In this document: positions 1 to 8,366 of the stretch, in pieces
Numbering within the stretch: the stretch's first letter is position 1
Layout of the letters: every line of letters begins with the position of its first letter
Assembly: GCA_029266495.1 (NCBI GenBank)
Contig: JAQSWS010000012.1
Location: 1-64,000 of the forward strand
Direction: 5' to 3'
Length of the DNA: 64,000 nt
Origin: Rariglobus sp.
Lineage (GTDB): Bacteria; Verrucomicrobiota; Verrucomicrobiia; Opitutales; Opitutaceae
Made by a program: the position numbers and the translations under genes
Notes under the pieces: generated by a model
What the model was told of the DNA's origin: nothing
The model's input: only the letters and a program-made list of their open reading frames with translations
The model's database searches: none

Positions 1-213
<213 letters not shown>

Positions 214-248
214 TTAGTTTTTGAGATTTCGATATTAGGTAGTGGTAT

Positions 249-291
249 CCGCAAAGCCAGCGCAAGCTTGGGTTCCTGCGCTGGTTTGCGG
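249..291. promoter_or_regulatory. strong intercistronic hairpin between amt and P-II gene
   Basis: ccgcaaagccagcgca...tgcgctggtttgcgg: ~15 bp near-perfect inverted repeat with one bulge, no clear T tract. Confidence 0.5.
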
Positions 292-302
292 AATACTGCG
301 CA

Positions 303-1805
303 TTATTTGTGCGCGGGCGTGAAGTCCGGGTAGGCTTCGTTGCCGTGTTCGCCGATATCGAGACCTTCGGTTTCTTCCTCAGCACTCACGCGGATACCAC
401 CGAAGGCTGCCTTGACGACATACCAGACAACCAGTGAGGCCGGGAATACAATGGCACCCACGAGGAGGACACCCTTAAGCTGCACCAGCGTCTGGGCCAT
501 CGCGCTCCAAGTCTGACCCTCGGCCAGAGTGGGAGGCAAGGCGGCGATGGATGAGGCAATGGAGCTATCGTAGAAGAAGCCCAGCGCAAGGGTGCCAAAA
601 ATACCATTCACAAGGTGGACGGAGAGGGCGCCCACGGGATCGTCGATCTTGATCTTATCGAAGAAGAGCACCGCGAAGACCACCAACACGCCGGCAATTG
701 CGCCGATGATGCAGCCGGATTTGATGGTGACGAAGGCACAGGGGGCAGTGACGGCAACGAGACCCGCCAAACAGCCGTTCAGAGTCATGGAGAAGTCAGG
801 CTTCTTCATGACAAGCCAAGCGGTGATCGTAGCGGCGATGGCACCGAAGGCACCACCCATATTGGTGGTAACCAAGATGTGCGAAATAGCGGCACCGTCC
901 ATGGCGGCCATGGTCGATCCGGGATTGAAGCCGAACCAGCCGAGCCAGAGGATGAGCACACCGAGGGCGGCAGAGCTCATGTTGTGGCCGGGGATCGGAT
1001 GAACGCGTCCATCCTTGAACTTTCCGATGCGCGGTCCGAGGACGATGATACCGGCGAGAGCAGCCCAGCCGCCCACGGAGTGAACGACGGTCGAGCCGGC
1101 GAAATCACGGAAATTGATTCCGGCAAGATAGCCGCCGCCCCAGATCATGTGACCGCCAATCGGGTAAATGAAGGCGACCAAGATCAGGCTAAACACGATA
1201 AAGGCCAGGAACTTGATACGTTCGGCAACCGCACCCGAGACGATGGTCGCGGCGGTGCCGGCGAATACGAGCTGGAAGAAGAACTTCGCCCAGAGCGGAA
1301 CAGGAGTCCAGTTGATGGCGCCATAAACACCTTCGTAGGTCGCCGTGGAAAACGGATTCATCGCAGCGTAGGCCGAGCCCAAGGCAGGCGAGTTATCCGC
1401 GCCACTGACAAAGAAAAGCCCGGTGGTGCCAAAGAAACCGTTGCCGTCGCCGAACATCAGACCCCAGCCGATCACATAGAACGAGATGGTCGAAAGGGCG
1501 AATACGATGAAATTCTTCGAAAGAATATTCACGGCATTTTTAGCGCGGCACAAACCGGACTCAACAAGGGCGAAGCCCGCGTTCATCCAAAACACCAACA
1601 TGGCCGCGACAAGGACCCATACCGTATCAAGACCGATGCGCATGCTGCTGAGCGCGGCGGGATCAATGGGTGCAGGAGCGGCGGCAACTGCCTCCGCGAC
1701 GGCGGGAGCGGCATCCTTCGCGGTCGCCGAATGATCAAGAGCCAGCGCTGCGAAGACGGCGAACGTCTTCAACAGACCGGTCAGAGGCTTGGACCATAGC
1801 TTCAT
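303..1805 (-). CDS. amt: ammonium transporter (Amt family)
   Basis: Signal-like N-terminus then FWMNAGFALVESGLCRAKNAVNILSKN... and D..GSTVVHSVGG motifs of Amt; start chosen at MKLWSKPL. Confidence 0.95.
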   Translation of the reverse strand: MKLWSKPLTGLLKTFAVFAALALDHSATAKDAAPAVAEAVAAAPAPIDPAALSSMRIGLDTVWVLVAAMLVFWMNAGFALVESGLCRAKNAVNILSKNFIVFALSTISFYVIGWGLMFGDGNGFFGTTGLFFVSGADNSPALGSAYAAMNPFSTATYEGVYGAINWTPVPLWAKFFFQLVFAGTAATIVSGAVAERIKFLAFIVFSLILVAFIYPIGGHMIWGGGYLAGINFRDFAGSTVVHSVGGWAALAGIIVLGPRIGKFKDGRVHPIPGHNMSSAALGVLILWLGWFGFNPGSTMAAMDGAAISHILVTTNMGGAFGAIAATITAWLVMKKPDFSMTLNGCLAGLVAVTAPCAFVTIKSGCIIGAIAGVLVVFAVLFFDKIKIDDPVGALSVHLVNGIFGTLALGFFYDSSIASSIAALPPTLAEGQTWSAMAQTLVQLKGVLLVGAIVFPASLVVWYVVKAAFGGIRVSAEEETEGLDIGEHGNEAYPDFTPAHK

Positions 1806-1873
1806 AATATGTCGTGTGTTTGGTGTGTTTGGAGTCGGTGAATGGCTTAAAAACATTAAGCGTGAGTCGGAAA

Positions 1874-1889
1874 AGCAGAGCGTATGCCA
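1874..1889 (-). promoter_or_regulatory. putative sigma-54 (-24/-12) promoter of amt
   Basis: Minus strand TGGCATACGCTCTGCT: GG-N10-GC spacing and near match to TGGCAC-N5-TTGCW, ~70 nt upstream of the amt start. Confidence 0.5.
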
Positions 1890-2142
1890 AACCACCCCTT
1901 GGTGTGAATTCCATGCATAACAGCGGAGTGCGACAATAGCGCGGCGGACCGGTGGATTGTAAATCAGCTCAGGATACGTCCCGGAATGCCGTCATCAGAA
2001 TCAGTATAGTTCCAAGCCGCCACTCATCCACAGACCGCTCGCTGGTCATTTCCCCAAGGTAGTGGTTGCACTCCTGATGAGCTTGCGGAAAAGGTGCTCC
2101 GTCTCCTCACGCCGCTGTGCACCAGAAGATGACCGCCTTTTC

Positions 2143-2730
2143 ATGAAAAAACGCTCCAACGCATCCATACAACCTGCCGATATCCGCCAGACTTACTTCA
2201 AACACGAAGGAGCCCTTATCGCGGCGGGACAGCTTTATTACCTCATCGCATTGGGACTGCTGCTGGCCTCGTTATCAGGCATATTTATTCGCCAATGGCA
2301 TGGAGTTCTTTCCTGGCCGGACACGTTTTGGGTAGCCGGAGTGTTTATTATATTGGCCGGTCTCTACGCCTTGGTCGGGTATGGATTCCGGCGTCTCGCG
2401 CCCTGGTCGCGTTACGGAGCAGGCGCATTGGCGATGCTCTGCCTGTCCTCAGTAATCATCAACCCTTCGGTGCAACACCCTCTTGTTCTCTCGGTGGCAC
2501 TAATCCGGATGTTTGCCCTGCCGATCGGAATCGTGATCACTCTTTACGCTGCGTATCTGACGCTCTTCGCCAAAGGCACCATGATCTTATCTTCCGAATA
2601 CCGGCAGGTTATCCGAGACACGCCTGAGGTCCAATATACGTTCTCCAAGCTTTTTTTAGCAGTAGGAATCGCGCTGGTGAGCGTGCAATCGGTCAAAGTG
2701 CTGATGATCTTTACCGGCAAGCTGGGCTGA
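2143..2730 (+). CDS. hypothetical multi-pass membrane protein
   Basis: ORF from MKKRSNASIQPADIRQ with several hydrophobic helices; no family recognised. Confidence 0.6.
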   Translation: MKKRSNASIQPADIRQTYFKHEGALIAAGQLYYLIALGLLLASLSGIFIRQWHGVLSWPDTFWVAGVFIILAGLYALVGYGFRRLAPWSRYGAGALAMLCLSSVIINPSVQHPLVLSVALIRMFALPIGIVITLYAAYLTLFAKGTMILSSEYRQVIRDTPEVQYTFSKLFLAVGIALVSVQSVKVLMIFTGKLG

Positions 2731-4475
2731 CGAGGCCGCTGGTTGGAGGTGCGCCCCTCGCGGCCCAAAGGTTTCCCAACAAAAAAGCCGTCTTGAGAGA
2801 CGGCTTGGATGCTGGTCGTGCCGCAGAGCAGCGCCACCATGCGATCCAGACCGAAGGCAATGCCGCCATGCGGAGGAGCGCCATAGGTAAAGGCCTTCAA
2901 CATGTAGCCAAAGCGGCTTTCCACGACGTCGGCGGGAATCTTGAGAACATCTTCGAAGACCTTTTTCTGAAGGGCGGGCTGGTGAATACGGATGGATCCG
3001 CCACCGAGTTCCATGCCGTTCAGAACAAGGTCGTAATGCTGGCCGCGCACGCGTTTCGGGTCGGTGTCGAGATAGGCAGCATCCTCCGGCACCGGTGCGG
3101 TGAACGGGTGATGGGTCGCCGCATAACCACCACGCTCCTCGTCATACGACATGAGCGGAAAATCGACGACCCAAAGGAATTTCCAATCGTCGGCGCGAAT
3201 CGTGAGCTTGCTGCGTTTGACGAGGAGCTGGGCGGCCTCGAGACGGATGCGACCCAGAATCGCGCAGGCTTTTTCCCATGGGGCGGCCGCGAAGAAAACC
3301 ATGTCGCCTTCCTCGATGCCGAGTTGCTGGGTGATCGCCGCCTTCTCCGTGTCGGAGAAAAACTTGACGATGGGTGACTTCCACTCGCCCTTCTCGGCTT
3401 TGATAAACGCGAGCCCCTTCGCTCCGAGGGATTTTGCGATGTCCTCAAGCGCCTTGAGTTCACCCTGCGTAAGGTCGGCAAGGCCCTTGGCGTTAAATGC
3501 CTTGATGACGCCCCCGCCGGCGACAGTGGCTTGGAATACCTTGAAGGCTGAGTCCTTGAAAGTCGCAGAGAGGTCGGTCAGCTCCATGCCGAAACGGAGG
3601 TCGGGCTTGTCGACGCCGAAACGGTTCATCGCATCGACAAACGGCATGCGGAGGAACGGCGTGGGGATGTCGATGTTAAGAACATCCTTCCATACCTTCG
3701 TCACCATGCCTTCGAAGAGGCGGTAAACATCTTCGCGAGTGATGAACGACGCCTCGACGTCCACTTGCGTGAACTCCATCTGACGGTCGGAGCGCAGGTC
3801 CTCGTCGCGGAAACAGCGGGCGATTTGGAAATAACGCTCCACGCCGGCCACCATGAGGATTTGTTTGAACTGCTGGGGCGACTGCGAGAGGGCGTAGAAT
3901 TCACCCGGATGAATACGCGACGGCACGAGGTATTCGCGGGCTCCCTCGGGGGTGGATTTAAAGAGGGCGGGCGTCTCGACCTCAATGAACTCCTGGGAGT
4001 CGAAATAATCGCGGATCGACTTCGCGGCCCGGTGGCGCACTTGAAGGTTCTTGCGCATCTTCGGACGGCGCAGGTCGAGGTAACGATAAGTGAGGCGCAG
4101 GTCTTCGTTGACCTTGTCGCCGCCAATGTCGTCGAGCGGAAACGGGGGCGTGTCGGAAAGATTATGGATCGTCAGCGCGGTGGCATCGACCTCAATGGCT
4201 CCGGTGGGGAGCGTCTGATTGACGGTGCCTTCGGGACGGGCGACCACAAGGCCGTCCACGCCAACAACCGACTCGGGCTTGATCTGCGCCGCCTGCACCG
4301 CGAGCTCCTTGTTCACCTGGGGATCAAACTTCACCTGGGTGATGCCTTTGCGATCACGCAAGTCGATGAAGAGGATGCCACCGTGGTCACGGATGGAGTC
4401 CACCCAGCCGAGGAGCGAAACGGTGGCGTTGAGGTTGGCCAGGGTGAGCTGGGCACAATGATGGGTGCGCTTCAT
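2544..4475 (-). CDS. aspS: aspartate--tRNA ligase with abnormal C-terminus (frame runs through a terminator; conserved C-terminal segment missing)
   Basis: Class II AspRS sequence (LLGWVDSIRDHGGILFIDLRDR, YRYLDLRRP, QSPQQFKQILMVAG, motif 3 GGIAFGLDRMVALL) up to GTTSIQ at ~2807, then non-homologous tail to 2544. Confidence 0.88.
   Translation of the reverse strand: MKRTHHCAQLTLANLNATVSLLGWVDSIRDHGGILFIDLRDRKGITQVKFDPQVNKELAVQAAQIKPESVVGVDGLVVARPEGTVNQTLPTGAIEVDATALTIHNLSDTPPFPLDDIGGDKVNEDLRLTYRYLDLRRPKMRKNLQVRHRAAKSIRDYFDSQEFIEVETPALFKSTPEGAREYLVPSRIHPGEFYALSQSPQQFKQILMVAGVERYFQIARCFRDEDLRSDRQMEFTQVDVEASFITREDVYRLFEGMVTKVWKDVLNIDIPTPFLRMPFVDAMNRFGVDKPDLRFGMELTDLSATFKDSAFKVFQATVAGGGVIKAFNAKGLADLTQGELKALEDIAKSLGAKGLAFIKAEKGEWKSPIVKFFSDTEKAAITQQLGIEEGDMVFFAAAPWEKACAILGRIRLEAAQLLVKRSKLTIRADDWKFLWVVDFPLMSYDEERGGYAATHHPFTAPVPEDAAYLDTDPKRVRGQHYDLVLNGMELGGGSIRIHQPALQKKVFEDVLKIPADVVESRFGYMLKAFTYGAPPHGGIAFGLDRMVALLCGTTSIQAVSQDGFFVGKPLGREGRTSNQRPRQPSLPVKIISTLTDCTLTSAIPTAKKSLENVYWTSGVSRITCRYSEDKIMVPLAKSVRYAA
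2781..2806 (-). terminator. rho-independent terminator inside the nominal aspS frame
   Basis: Minus strand AAGCCGTC-TCTCAA-GACGGCTT followed by T run: perfect 8-bp stem plus T tail. Confidence 0.85.
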
Positions 4476-4655
4476 GGTAAGTCGAAAGTCGTTCACCTAA
4501 GCGCACCCCGGCGGATGACGGCAAATCTAAAGTCCTCGCCCCGTCCATGTGAACCTAGACATGCGGGGTGTTTTCCTGAGGTAAACGGGAGGGAACGCCT
4601 GATGGGCATATCCGGCGAAATCCGGCATCGTGGAGGGGAACACACCCGATATCTC

Positions 4656-4988
4656 ATGACGACGCCCTCTCCTGCTTTTCGCAGCCAAATCATTTTGTCC
4701 GTCCAGGTGCGTTCGATGCAGGCTCCTGTCGTCTTGGTTGTTACACAGAATCCCTCCCTGACGAATGCCGTGACGGAGTTCCTGCACCATTCCAAAGGCG
4801 ATGTATCCGTTATCTGGCTGACCTCGGTGGCAGATGCCTGCCGGCGCCTCGCTTGGAACGCCGCCTCCATGGTCATTGTGGACGACTCGGGCGAGGTGGG
4901 CGCCGACGATAAGGGTCTGGCCGCCCTGCAGGTTGCCGCGCCCAACGCGCGTGTGCTCGTGCTGGCGGAAGATGCCGTCAGATCGTAA
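4656..4988 (+). CDS. hypothetical receiver-like (REC-fold-like) small protein
   Basis: MTTPSPAFRSQIILSVQVRSMQAPVVLVVTQNPSLTNAVTEFLHH...MVIVDDSGEVG...VLVLAEDAVRS; alternating pattern resembling a degenerate receiver. Confidence 0.45.
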   Translation: MTTPSPAFRSQIILSVQVRSMQAPVVLVVTQNPSLTNAVTEFLHHSKGDVSVIWLTSVADACRRLAWNAASMVIVDDSGEVGADDKGLAALQVAAPNARVLVLAEDAVRS

Positions 4989-5007
4989 TCGGCCGGCAAT
5001 CTGACGG
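4975..5007. terminator. inverted repeat at the end of the small REC-like gene
   Basis: CCGTCAGAT ... ATCTGACGG perfect 9-bp arms, 15-nt loop; no T tract. Confidence 0.35.
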
Positions 5008-5109
5008 AAGACCGAAGGATGACCGTCCGGCGGGCAGTAAAGAACTGAAATCCACCCTGCCCGCCCTCCCTGAGCTCACACTCAGGGCCACGCGTCCAGA
5101 CGCGTTCGT

Positions 5110-6702
5110 TTAACCGGCGATCAAACTCACGCCTGTCATCTCGGCCGGCTTGGGAAGGCCCATTAATTGAAGGATCGTGGGCGCGATGTCCGCCAGGCGG
5201 CCGCCTTTGCGCATTGCGGTGCCGGATTTCGTGAGTCCCTCGCCAACGACAAACACCTCGACGAGGTTAAGGGTGTGCGCGGTGTGCGGCCCCTTCAGTT
5301 CGGCGTCCCACATCTGCTCGGCATTGCCATGGTCGGCGCAGATCACGGCCTTGCCGCCCACCTGCGCGATCGCCGCGAGCAACTCTCCCACACCGGCGTC
5401 GGTCGCCTCGCAGGCCTTGATCGTGGCGGGCAGCGAACCGGTATGGCCCACCATGTCGGGATTCGCATAGTTGACGGCGATAAACCCGTATTTGCCGGAA
5501 AGAATCGCTTCCTTGGAAAGCGCGGTCACCTCGGCGGCGGACATCTCCGGCTGCAGGTCGTAAGTCGGCACCTTGGGGCTGGCCGGACAGGCGTTGACCT
5601 GGCCGGGGAACGGATCCTTGCGATAGTTGTTAAAGAAGAACGTCACATGCGGATTCTTCTCGGTCTCGGCGCAACGGAACTGCGGTATTCCCGCATTGGA
5701 TACAACCTCGCCGAGAATGTTTTTGAGGCGCTCGGGCTTCGGCGAGACCACCTTCACCGGCAGGCCCGCCTCGTATTCGGTCATCGTCGCGTAGTAGAGA
5801 TCGAGCTTCGGACCACGGTCGAACTCCGCAAAGCCGTCGAGCACGAAAGCCTTGGTGATCTCCCGCGGGCGGTCTCCGCGGTAATTGTAGAACACAACGG
5901 CGTCGCCATTCTGAAACGTCGCCAGCGGCTTGCCGGCGGCATCCACAATCGCGGTGGCCGGCACGAATTCGTCGCCCTTTTGCGTCTCACTGAGCGGCTT
6001 GTCGTAGTAGGCCTGAATGGCCGCCTCAGCGGAAGGTGCGGTGGCCGCGAAAGCACGACCGGTGAGGGCATCATACGCTTTCTGCACCCGCTCCCAACGG
6101 TTGTCACGATCCATGGCCCAGAAGCGACCGGTGATCGAGGCAATGCGGCCGTAGCCGAGCTCCTTGATCTTTGCTTCGACTTGGCGGACATAACCGAGGC
6201 CGCCGGAGGGCGGCGTATCGCGACCGTCGGTGAAACCGTGAATAAACACGCGATCAGCGGGGATCCCGTCCAGCTTGGCCTGCACAAGCAGACCATAAAG
6301 ATGCTCCAGCATTCCATGGACGCCGCCGTCTGAAATGATTCCCATGAGATGAAGCTTCGCGGCCGGCGAAGCCTTGATACGGGCGACCACGCCATGCCAC
6401 GTGGCATTGTTGGCGAGCTGTTTTTCCGAAAAGAGCTTGTTCAGGCGGACGAGCTCCTGATCGACGATCCGTCCGGCGCCAATGTTTTCATGGCCGACTT
6501 CGGAATTGCCCATCTGGCCCTCGGGCAGACCCACGTCGAGACCGCTCGCCGAGACATAAGCCACCGGTGCGGTGGCCTGTAGCGCGTCATCGACCGGCTT
6601 TTTTGCAAGTGCCACGGCGTTCGTGGAAGCTTGCTCGGGATGCGGGTTGCTACCCCAGCCGTCGCGGATGATGAGGAGGACAGGTTTGCGCGGAGTGCTC
6701 AT
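5110..6702 (-). CDS. gpmI: 2,3-bisphosphoglycerate-independent phosphoglycerate mutase
   Basis: PVLLIIRDGWGSNP...MGNSEVGHENIGAGRIVDQELVRL...GFTDGRDTPP...DHGNAEQMWD motifs. Confidence 0.96.
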   Translation of the reverse strand: MSTPRKPVLLIIRDGWGSNPHPEQASTNAVALAKKPVDDALQATAPVAYVSASGLDVGLPEGQMGNSEVGHENIGAGRIVDQELVRLNKLFSEKQLANNATWHGVVARIKASPAAKLHLMGIISDGGVHGMLEHLYGLLVQAKLDGIPADRVFIHGFTDGRDTPPSGGLGYVRQVEAKIKELGYGRIASITGRFWAMDRDNRWERVQKAYDALTGRAFAATAPSAEAAIQAYYDKPLSETQKGDEFVPATAIVDAAGKPLATFQNGDAVVFYNYRGDRPREITKAFVLDGFAEFDRGPKLDLYYATMTEYEAGLPVKVVSPKPERLKNILGEVVSNAGIPQFRCAETEKNPHVTFFFNNYRKDPFPGQVNACPASPKVPTYDLQPEMSAAEVTALSKEAILSGKYGFIAVNYANPDMVGHTGSLPATIKACEATDAGVGELLAAIAQVGGKAVICADHGNAEQMWDAELKGPHTAHTLNLVEVFVVGEGLTKSGTAMRKGGRLADIAPTILQLMGLPKPAEMTGVSLIAG

Positions 6703-6828
6703 AAATTCAAAGCCTTCACGCATGAAGACAGATCAAGCCGGATAGAAGGCTAAACTCATCGCGCTTTTTGTCGAAACCGTCCTTAAATTTGCGCGGAACC
6801 GCACCGATATGGCAATGGTCATGCTGAA

Positions 6829-7164
6829 ATGCCTTCCTCGATGAACCTCATCATTCGAGACCAGTTGCTCAACCCGCCGACGTGGTTCGCGTCATTCCGG
6901 GATCTCACGCTTTACTGCAACGTCTTCCTTCGGGATCACATCGTGATCGAGTCGGATGACCCCGACCCATATTATCGCTGGATCAAACCCAAAGGCGGCA
7001 TGGACTTCATCGAGGACTTTGTCCGCCCCGGCAGCGAAGACGGTTTGCACCTCGACATCTCCCACAACTATCCGCGCACCGTGGTCACGGATCGCATCGC
7101 TCCTGAAAACGTCCACCGATTGATCGCGTTGATCAGCAATCTGCGCGGCCTCACCAAATCATGA
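6829..7164 (+). CDS. hypothetical protein
   Basis: 111-aa ORF with plausible composition upstream of hemH. Confidence 0.55.
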   Translation: MPSSMNLIIRDQLLNPPTWFASFRDLTLYCNVFLRDHIVIESDDPDPYYRWIKPKGGMDFIEDFVRPGSEDGLHLDISHNYPRTVVTDRIAPENVHRLIALISNLRGLTKS

Positions 7165-7208
7165 GCACCGGTTGACATTGGCGTAAAAAAGCCGACGAAT
7201 CCGGCCGC

Positions 7209-8294
7209 ATGTCCAAGCGCGCCGTCCTCCTCGTCAACCTAGGTTCACCCGACTCCACGTCCGTTCCTGACGTGCGTCGCTATCTCAACGAGTTTCTCGG
7301 CGACGAACGGGTGATCGACAAGCCCGGCGTGAAATGGATGCGCACCGTCCTCGTCAGAGGCATCATCACACCCCGCCGCGCGCCCAACTCCTCCAAGGCC
7401 TATCAGGAAATCTGGACCCCCGAAGGTTCCCCGCTCGTCGTCACCTCGAAAAGCGTCACCCAAAAACTCTCCGCCGAACTCGGCACGGAGGCTCCCGTGT
7501 ATCTGGCGATGCGCTACGGCAACCCGTCCGTCGCCTCCGTGCTCGCAAAGATGGTTGCCGATGGCGTGACCGACATCCTGCTCTTTCCTCAATACCCGCA
7601 CTATGCCATGTCGTCATGGGAGACCGTGGTGGTCAAAGTCCGCGAGGAGGCCGCCCGCATCGGCAATCCGTTCCACATCGACACGGTCCAGCCGTTTTAC
7701 GAGGACGCCGACTACATCGAGGCCCTTTACCAAGTGTCCGCTCCCTATCTCGCACAACCTCACGACATGCTGCTGGTGAGCTACCATAGCATTCCCCAGC
7801 GCCACCTCCGCGAAGCCGACTCGTCCCATGCCCACTGCACCGTGGTGGACGATTGCTGCAACACTTGCAGTCCCGTGCATGCAACGTGTTACAAGGCCCA
7901 GGTCCTCAAGACCACGCAGGCCTTCGTCAAACGCGCCGGCATCTCCGCCGACAAACACACGGTGTCCTTTCAATCGCGGCTCGCGGGTGAACCGTGGATC
8001 ACCCCCTACACCGACCATGAGTTGGAGCGCCTGCCCAAAGAGGGTAAGAAACGCCTGCTCGTGATGACTCCCGCCTTCGTCACCGACTGCCTGGAAACAC
8101 TCGAAGAAATCGCCGGCGAGGGCAAAGAATCGTTCCTCCACGCCGGTGGCGATTGGTTTCAACACATTCCCTGCCTCAACGATCAGCCCCCCTACATCGA
8201 GTTCCTTGCCGGCCGGGTGCGCGCCTGGCTGGGAGGTCGCAAGCCCGTCGAGGTGCAAGCCGGTCAGCGCGGGCAGACGCTGGCCGCTGAATAA
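7209..8294 (+). CDS. hemH: ferrochelatase
   Basis: AVLLVNLGSPDSTSVPDVRRYLNEFLGDERVID N-terminus; LLVSYHSIPQRHL; DCCNTCSPVHATCYKAQ. Confidence 0.95.
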   Translation: MSKRAVLLVNLGSPDSTSVPDVRRYLNEFLGDERVIDKPGVKWMRTVLVRGIITPRRAPNSSKAYQEIWTPEGSPLVVTSKSVTQKLSAELGTEAPVYLAMRYGNPSVASVLAKMVADGVTDILLFPQYPHYAMSSWETVVVKVREEAARIGNPFHIDTVQPFYEDADYIEALYQVSAPYLAQPHDMLLVSYHSIPQRHLREADSSHAHCTVVDDCCNTCSPVHATCYKAQVLKTTQAFVKRAGISADKHTVSFQSRLAGEPWITPYTDHELERLPKEGKKRLLVMTPAFVTDCLETLEEIAGEGKESFLHAGGDWFQHIPCLNDQPPYIEFLAGRVRAWLGGRKPVEVQAGQRGQTLAAE

Positions 8295-8366
8295 GGTTGT
8301 CGCGGAGCCGCCTCGCGCAACAGTTTCCGCAGCCTTGTCTCCCCTGCCATTGCCGAAGATCGCAGA

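Noticed and set aside
615-1799. Long + strand ORF opposite amt
   Set aside because: Antisense shadow ORF typical of GC-rich DNA; translation is low-complexity Gly/Asp/Arg-rich with no family, while the minus strand is a clear Amt.
3765-4655. 5' part of the 407-aa + ORF
   Set aside because: Antisense to aspS; only the part from the ATG at 4656 is plausibly coding.
7850-7900. Cysteine cluster DCCNTCSPVHATC in hemH as an unusual metal site
   Set aside because: A similar CCxTxSPAHATC segment is, to my knowledge, common in bacterial ferrochelatases; not novel.
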